Origin: an uncultured Erysipelotrichaceae bacterium
GTDB taxonomy: Bacteria > Bacillota_I > Bacilli_A > RF39 > UBA660
Direction of reading: 5' to 3'
Assembly (NCBI GenBank): GCA_902783915.1
Contig: CACZSX010000028.1
Span: 1-22,883 of the forward strand
Length of the DNA: 22,883 nt
Positions 19,687 through 22,883 of this stretch are shown here, one piece after another. Each line of letters opens with the position of its first letter. Within the stretch, counting starts at the first letter, position 1. The notes below the pieces were generated by a model. The model searched no databases. It had not been told where the DNA came from and saw nothing but the letters and a program-made list of their open reading frames with translations. The translations under genes and the position numbers were made by a program.

Positions 19687-20118
19687 ATGAGAACATATTA
19701 TGCTTTTATAATTAAAGATTCATTGATGTATTTTTATGAGAAAAAACCATATTCATTATATAAAATACTTGAACAAATATATAGGCTTAAAAATAATGAT
19801 ATTGTACTAGGATATAGGCTATTAGAACAAGTGACCAAACCATTTGGTACAAGACAAACGGATAATTATTTATATAAGAGACATTATAATGAATTAGAGT
19901 ATTCTAAATTAAATGATGGACATATGATTAAAAATTTATATTCTGAAGAAGTAACATTTCTAAAAGTATTTAATTCTCATGTTAGAATAAAGACAAATAA
20001 TAATTATTCTTCATTTTTTAATTCAATTAAAGAATATAATAATAATATATTTGTATGTGATTTTGAAAACCAAGATTTTTTCTTTCTAAATAAAATTAAT
20101 TTTGAAAGTATTGTATAA
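19687..20118 (+). CDS. sirA: SirA-like sporulation inhibitor of replication
   Basis: SirA binds DnaA domain I and blocks new rounds of replication when cells enter sporulation. The 143-residue product begins RTYYAFIIKDSLMYFYEKKPYSLYKILEQ, in line with HYYTYLIKEEFANHYFGRES in Bacillus SirA. It has a central VTKPF corresponding to ITQPI and ends IFVCDFENQDFFFLNKINFESIV, matching the CFLAMDFNSKRYGWLNPVKERNFV end. Position between the lexA locus and yneF is the same as in Bacillus (yneE). GAGGTGA precedes ATG 19687. The call rests on remembered family sequence and synteny; overall identity is low, so the interface residues need an alignment. Confidence 0.75.
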   Translation: MRTYYAFIIKDSLMYFYEKKPYSLYKILEQIYRLKNNDIVLGYRLLEQVTKPFGTRQTDNYLYKRHYNELEYSKLNDGHMIKNLYSEEVTFLKVFNSHVRIKTNNNYSSFFNSIKEYNNNIFVCDFENQDFFFLNKINFESIV

Positions 20119-20139
20119 TTAATTATTTTTTAGTACAAT
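20111..20139 (+). promoter_or_regulatory. Possible promoter of yneF
   Basis: TTGTAT (20111-20116), 17 bases, TACAAT (20134-20139), followed by AAAGGAGG. It overlaps the end of sirA. Confidence 0.4.
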
Positions 20140-20159
20140 TAATAAAGGAGGAAAAAAAT

Positions 20160-20375
20160 ATGGAATTATTATTTGATATATTAAAAGTTTTATTTGGTTT
20201 AATTGTAGGAGGCGTGATTGGTTTTTTTGTATGTAAGAATTACATGAAAAAGTATTTGAAACAAAACCCACCAATAAATGAACAAATGATTAAAATTATG
20301 ATGAGTCAAATGGGAAGAACTCCTAGTCAAAAACAAGTTAATCAAATGATGAAAGCTATGAATAAACAATTATAA
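20160..20375 (+). CDS. yneF: YneF-family (UPF0154) small membrane protein
   Basis: This 71-residue protein has an N-terminal membrane helix (about 8-25, LKVLFGLIVGGVIGFFVC) and the strongly conserved cytosolic part KNYMKKYLKQNPPINEQMIKIMMSQMGRTPSQKQVNQMMKAMNKQ, the UPF0154 signature. Function is unknown in the family. AAAGGAGG precedes ATG 20160, suggesting high expression. A terminator follows at once. Confidence 0.92.
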   Translation: MELLFDILKVLFGLIVGGVIGFFVCKNYMKKYLKQNPPINEQMIKIMMSQMGRTPSQKQVNQMMKAMNKQL

Positions 20376-20397
20376 CTAACTTAGGTTAGTTTTTTTA
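20374..20397 (+). terminator. Intrinsic terminator after yneF
   Basis: AACTAAC, loop TTAG, GTTAGTT, then T residues to 20397. It begins inside the yneF stop codon. Confidence 0.8.
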
Positions 20398-20456
20398 TTG
20401 AAAAATATAATAAAAAAAGTATAATAATTAAAAAAATTAATATTTTTTAGGGGAAT

Positions 20457-20484
20457 TTGTCATAAAATTATAGAATAATATAAT
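20457..20484 (+). promoter_or_regulatory. Promoter of dnaG-rpoD
   Basis: TTGTCA (20457-20462), 16 bases, TATAAT (20479-20484), 14 bases ahead of the dnaG ATG. Confidence 0.65.
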
Positions 20485-20498
20485 TGTAGGGTGTAAAT

Positions 20499-22214
20499 AT
20501 GGAAATAACTGAAGAAAAAATAAACGAAATAAGAAGAAGTGTAAATATTGTTGATATAATATCAGAATATATTCCATTGGAACAAAAAGGAAGAAATTAC
20601 TTTGCTGTTTGTCCTTTTCATGATGATCATAATCCAAGTATGAGTATTTCACCCGAAAAGCAAATATATACTTGTTTTGTATGTGGAGCACATGGCAATG
20701 TATTTAATTTTTTGATGGATTATGAAAATATATCTTTTATTGAAGCACTTAAATTAATAGCAAATAAGGTAGGTATTTATTTAGATATTGGTAATAGATT
20801 CGGCAAACGAATTACCAAAAATGAAAATATGTATGAAATATATGATATTGCTAATAAGTATTATCAAAATAATTTGCATACAAAAGATGGAATTGAAGCT
20901 TTGAAATATTTAAAGAATAGAGGATTTACAGATGATATAATTAAAACTTTTGGAGTTGGAGTATCGGGTAGAAACCAATTGACTAAAATTCTTAAAGCCA
21001 AAAAATATAGTGATGATATATTATTAAAGTCCGGTATATCTTCTGGAAGTAATGAATTATATGATACATTTACTAATAGAATAATGTTTCCACTATGTGA
21101 TTTGGATGGTAAAGTAGTAGGATTTAGTGGGAGAATATATAATACTGAGGATTCTTCAAAATATGTTAATTCTAAAGAAAGCGAAATATTTAAAAAAGGG
21201 AATTTATTATATAATTATCATAGAGCAAAAGAGGAATGTAGGAAAAAGAAGTTTGTAATTATAGTAGAAGGATTTATGGATGTTATAGCATTATACATGG
21301 TTGGAATATATAATGTAGTAGCAAGTATGGGAACAGCTATAACAAAAGAACAAGCAAAATTATTAAAAAGATTATCTACTAATGTTATTTTATGCTTTGA
21401 TGGTGATGGTGCTGGTAATAAGGCAACATTAGCGTGCGCTAAAGAATTACAAGATGTAGGAATAACTCCTAAAGTTGTTAGACTTCCTGATAATTTAGAT
21501 CCAGATGAATTTATTAAAAAATATGGAGTTGAAGAATTTAATAATTATTTAACTAACTATAAATCTTTATTAGATTATAAATTGGAAGAACTAAAGAAAA
21601 ATACTAATTTTTCTAATAGCGAGGATGTTTCTAAATATTTGAAAAGTGCAATACAAGAATTATATCAAATAACAGATCCAATTGTAAAAGAGATTGCAAT
21701 AAAAAAACTTAGTGATGATACAGGTATTAGTGCCTCTACTATAAATGGCATGTTAAAGAATAATAATAAAGTAATAAATATAGAAAAAAAACAAATAGTT
21801 AAGCTTAATAAATACGAAAAATCTGAAAGAGAATTGATTTTTTATATGATTAGGTATCCAGAAGTTATAAGGATATATGAGAATAATAAGTGTTATTTAC
21901 CAACTCAAAAGTTTAGATATTTAGCAAATGAAATAGTACATTATTATGATAAACACAATAATTTATTAGTTGCAGACTTCTTAAGTTATTTGAGTGATAA
22001 GGAAGAATTATTAGAAGCGTTCAATATTATTGATGTTATGAATTTAAGTGAAAATTATACACATGAACAAATAATGGATTATATAAATGAATTAAATGAA
22101 TATAGCATTAATGAGCAGATAAAGAAGTTGATGAATGAATTTAAAAAAGAAACAGATTCAATTAAGAAAATAGAAATAGCAAAAGAAATACAAGAATTGA
22201 AAGTGAGAGTATAA
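20499..22214 (+). CDS. dnaG: DNA primase DnaG
   Basis: DnaG makes RNA primers at the replication fork. The 571-residue product has the CHC2 zinc-binding domain (CPFHDDHNPSM ... YTCFVCGAHGNVF; Cys38, His41, Cys59, Cys62), the RNA polymerase core with a TOPRIM fold (VIIVEGFMDVIALY with the catalytic Glu near 257; CFDGDGAGNKA with Asp near 301 and 303; DNLDPDEFIKKYG), and a C-terminal helicase-binding region. It is slightly shorter than Bacillus DnaG (about 600). TAGGGTG precedes ATG 20499. It is one base from rpoD, the usual macromolecular-synthesis pair. Confidence 0.95.
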   Translation: MEITEEKINEIRRSVNIVDIISEYIPLEQKGRNYFAVCPFHDDHNPSMSISPEKQIYTCFVCGAHGNVFNFLMDYENISFIEALKLIANKVGIYLDIGNRFGKRITKNENMYEIYDIANKYYQNNLHTKDGIEALKYLKNRGFTDDIIKTFGVGVSGRNQLTKILKAKKYSDDILLKSGISSGSNELYDTFTNRIMFPLCDLDGKVVGFSGRIYNTEDSSKYVNSKESEIFKKGNLLYNYHRAKEECRKKKFVIIVEGFMDVIALYMVGIYNVVASMGTAITKEQAKLLKRLSTNVILCFDGDGAGNKATLACAKELQDVGITPKVVRLPDNLDPDEFIKKYGVEEFNNYLTNYKSLLDYKLEELKKNTNFSNSEDVSKYLKSAIQELYQITDPIVKEIAIKKLSDDTGISASTINGMLKNNNKVINIEKKQIVKLNKYEKSERELIFYMIRYPEVIRIYENNKCYLPTQKFRYLANEIVHYYDKHNNLLVADFLSYLSDKEELLEAFNIIDVMNLSENYTHEQIMDYINELNEYSINEQIKKLMNEFKKETDSIKKIEIAKEIQELKVRV

Positions 22215-22215
22215 T

Positions 22216-22883
22216 ATGAATGAGATTAAAACATTTGAAGAAAGAAAAAAAATATTAGTAAAAATAGGTAAAGAAAAAGGTTATATTACATTTGAGGAAT
22301 TAGCTGAAAACTTAAAAGGCCTTGATATGGATAGTGACTCATTAGATGAGTTATATAATTTGTTCCATGACATGGGAATTGAAGTAGTTAGTGAAGATGT
22401 AGATGATACTAGTAGCGATACAGAAGGTGGAGAATTAATAGGAGATTTATCTATACCTAAAACAGTAAGTATTAATGATCCAGTAAGAATGTATTTGAAA
22501 GAAATTGGTAAAATAAGTTTATTATCATTAGATGAAGAATTAGAATTATCAGAAAAAGTAGCAAATGGTGATGTAGAAGCAAAAAATAAATTAGCAGAAT
22601 CAAATCTTCGTTTAGTTGTATCAATTGCAAAACGTTATGTGGGAAGAAATTTATCATTTCTAGATTTAATACAAGAAGGTAATATGGGACTTATGAAAGC
22701 CGTTGACAAGTTTGATGCCACTAAAGGATATAAGTTTTCTACATATGCAACATGGTGGATAAGACAAGCTATAACAAGAGCTATAGCGGATCAAGCTAAA
22801 ACAATAAGAGTTCCAGTTCATATGGTAGAGACAATTAATAAATTAAAAAGAACTCAAAGACAATTAACATTAGAATTAAATAG
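22216..22883 (+). CDS. rpoD: Housekeeping sigma factor RpoD/SigA (3' end outside the window)
   Basis: This is the primary sigma factor; 222 codons are visible. A short region 1.1 (KTFEERKKILVKIGKEKGYITFEELAENL), an acidic linker (SEDVDDTSSDTEGG), region 1.2 (NDPVRMYLKEIGKISLLSLDEELELSEKV) and region 2 (NLRLVVSIAKRYVGRNLSFLDLIQEGNMGLMKAVDKFDATKGYKFSTYATWWIRQAITRAIADQA) are present, followed by the start of region 3 (TIRVPVHMVETINKL). Region 2.3-2.4 aromatic residues for promoter melting are intact. ATG 22216 follows the dnaG stop by one base; GTGAGAG is a modest ribosome-binding site, and an overlapping frame ATG at 22220 is out of frame. Confidence 0.95.
   Translation, partial: MNEIKTFEERKKILVKIGKEKGYITFEELAENLKGLDMDSDSLDELYNLFHDMGIEVVSEDVDDTSSDTEGGELIGDLSIPKTVSINDPVRMYLKEIGKISLLSLDEELELSEKVANGDVEAKNKLAESNLRLVVSIAKRYVGRNLSFLDLIQEGNMGLMKAVDKFDATKGYKFSTYATWWIRQAITRAIADQAKTIRVPVHMVETINKLKRTQRQLTLELN

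Noticed and set aside
1..22883. CRISPR arrays, tRNA, rRNA or IS elements
   Set aside because: No regularly spaced direct repeats, cloverleaf-like sequences or transposase frames were found; the only tandem repeat is inside rplT.

Overview
The window is very AT-rich, densely packed Bacillota DNA. Gene order and families point to the Bacilli side: lexA / small ORF / sirA / yneF mirrors the Bacillus lexA-yneA-...-sirA(yneE)-yneF cluster; ylbD-ylbE-ylbF-like-rsmD mirrors ylbD-E-F-H; infC-rpmI-rplT sits behind an L20-type attenuator; yqeG-yqeH and dnaG-rpoD are also typical pairs. A sigK-like gene, SirA and a YlbD homologue suggest a spore-former or a recent descendant of one. A gut-type, uncultured low-GC Bacilli lineage is my inference; UGA is used as a stop in at least eight genes here.

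Layout. (1) 1-947: probable edge of a mobile element, with the 3' end of an unknown gene and a triple-HTH regulator. (2) 944-1282 (-): the N-terminal half of sigK, cut after the residues CIEN, which is where the skin element interrupts sigK in Bacillus subtilis as I recall it. (3) 1438-2576: two uncharacterised genes, one a membrane protein, with promoter and terminator. (4) 2639-4157: yqeG and yqeH (ribosome assembly GTPase). (5) 4224-9360: a tightly coupled Rnf operon with unusual architecture: rnfC, an rnfD-rnfG fusion, a 29-aa membrane peptide, rnfE, rnfA, a 35-aa Cys-rich membrane peptide, a minimal 84-aa rnfB, and an unknown membrane-anchored protein. (6) 9372-10919: infC (AUA start), rpmI, rplT (with a long Lys/Ala/Pro tail), preceded by a promoter and attenuator. 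(7) 10944-12107: GH25 lipoprotein; 12167-14683: parC. (8) 14719-18719: ylbD, ylbE, ylbF-like, rsmD, murG (with an in-frame TGA), murB, ftsQ/divIB. (9) 18745-19629: divergent lexA and a 48-aa SOS-controlled membrane peptide with two SOS boxes between them. (10) 19687-22883: sirA, yneF, dnaG and the start of rpoD.

Most promising for new biology: the streamlined Rnf complex with two unlisted small membrane subunits and a truncated RnfB; the SOS-controlled 48-aa membrane peptide in the yneA position; the sigK interruption whose element gene is start-stop coupled to the truncated sigK; and the AUA start of infC under an attenuator. The murG nonsense codon needs read-level checking. No tRNA, rRNA, CRISPR array or IS transposase was seen, and no gene-free stretch exceeds 300 bases.
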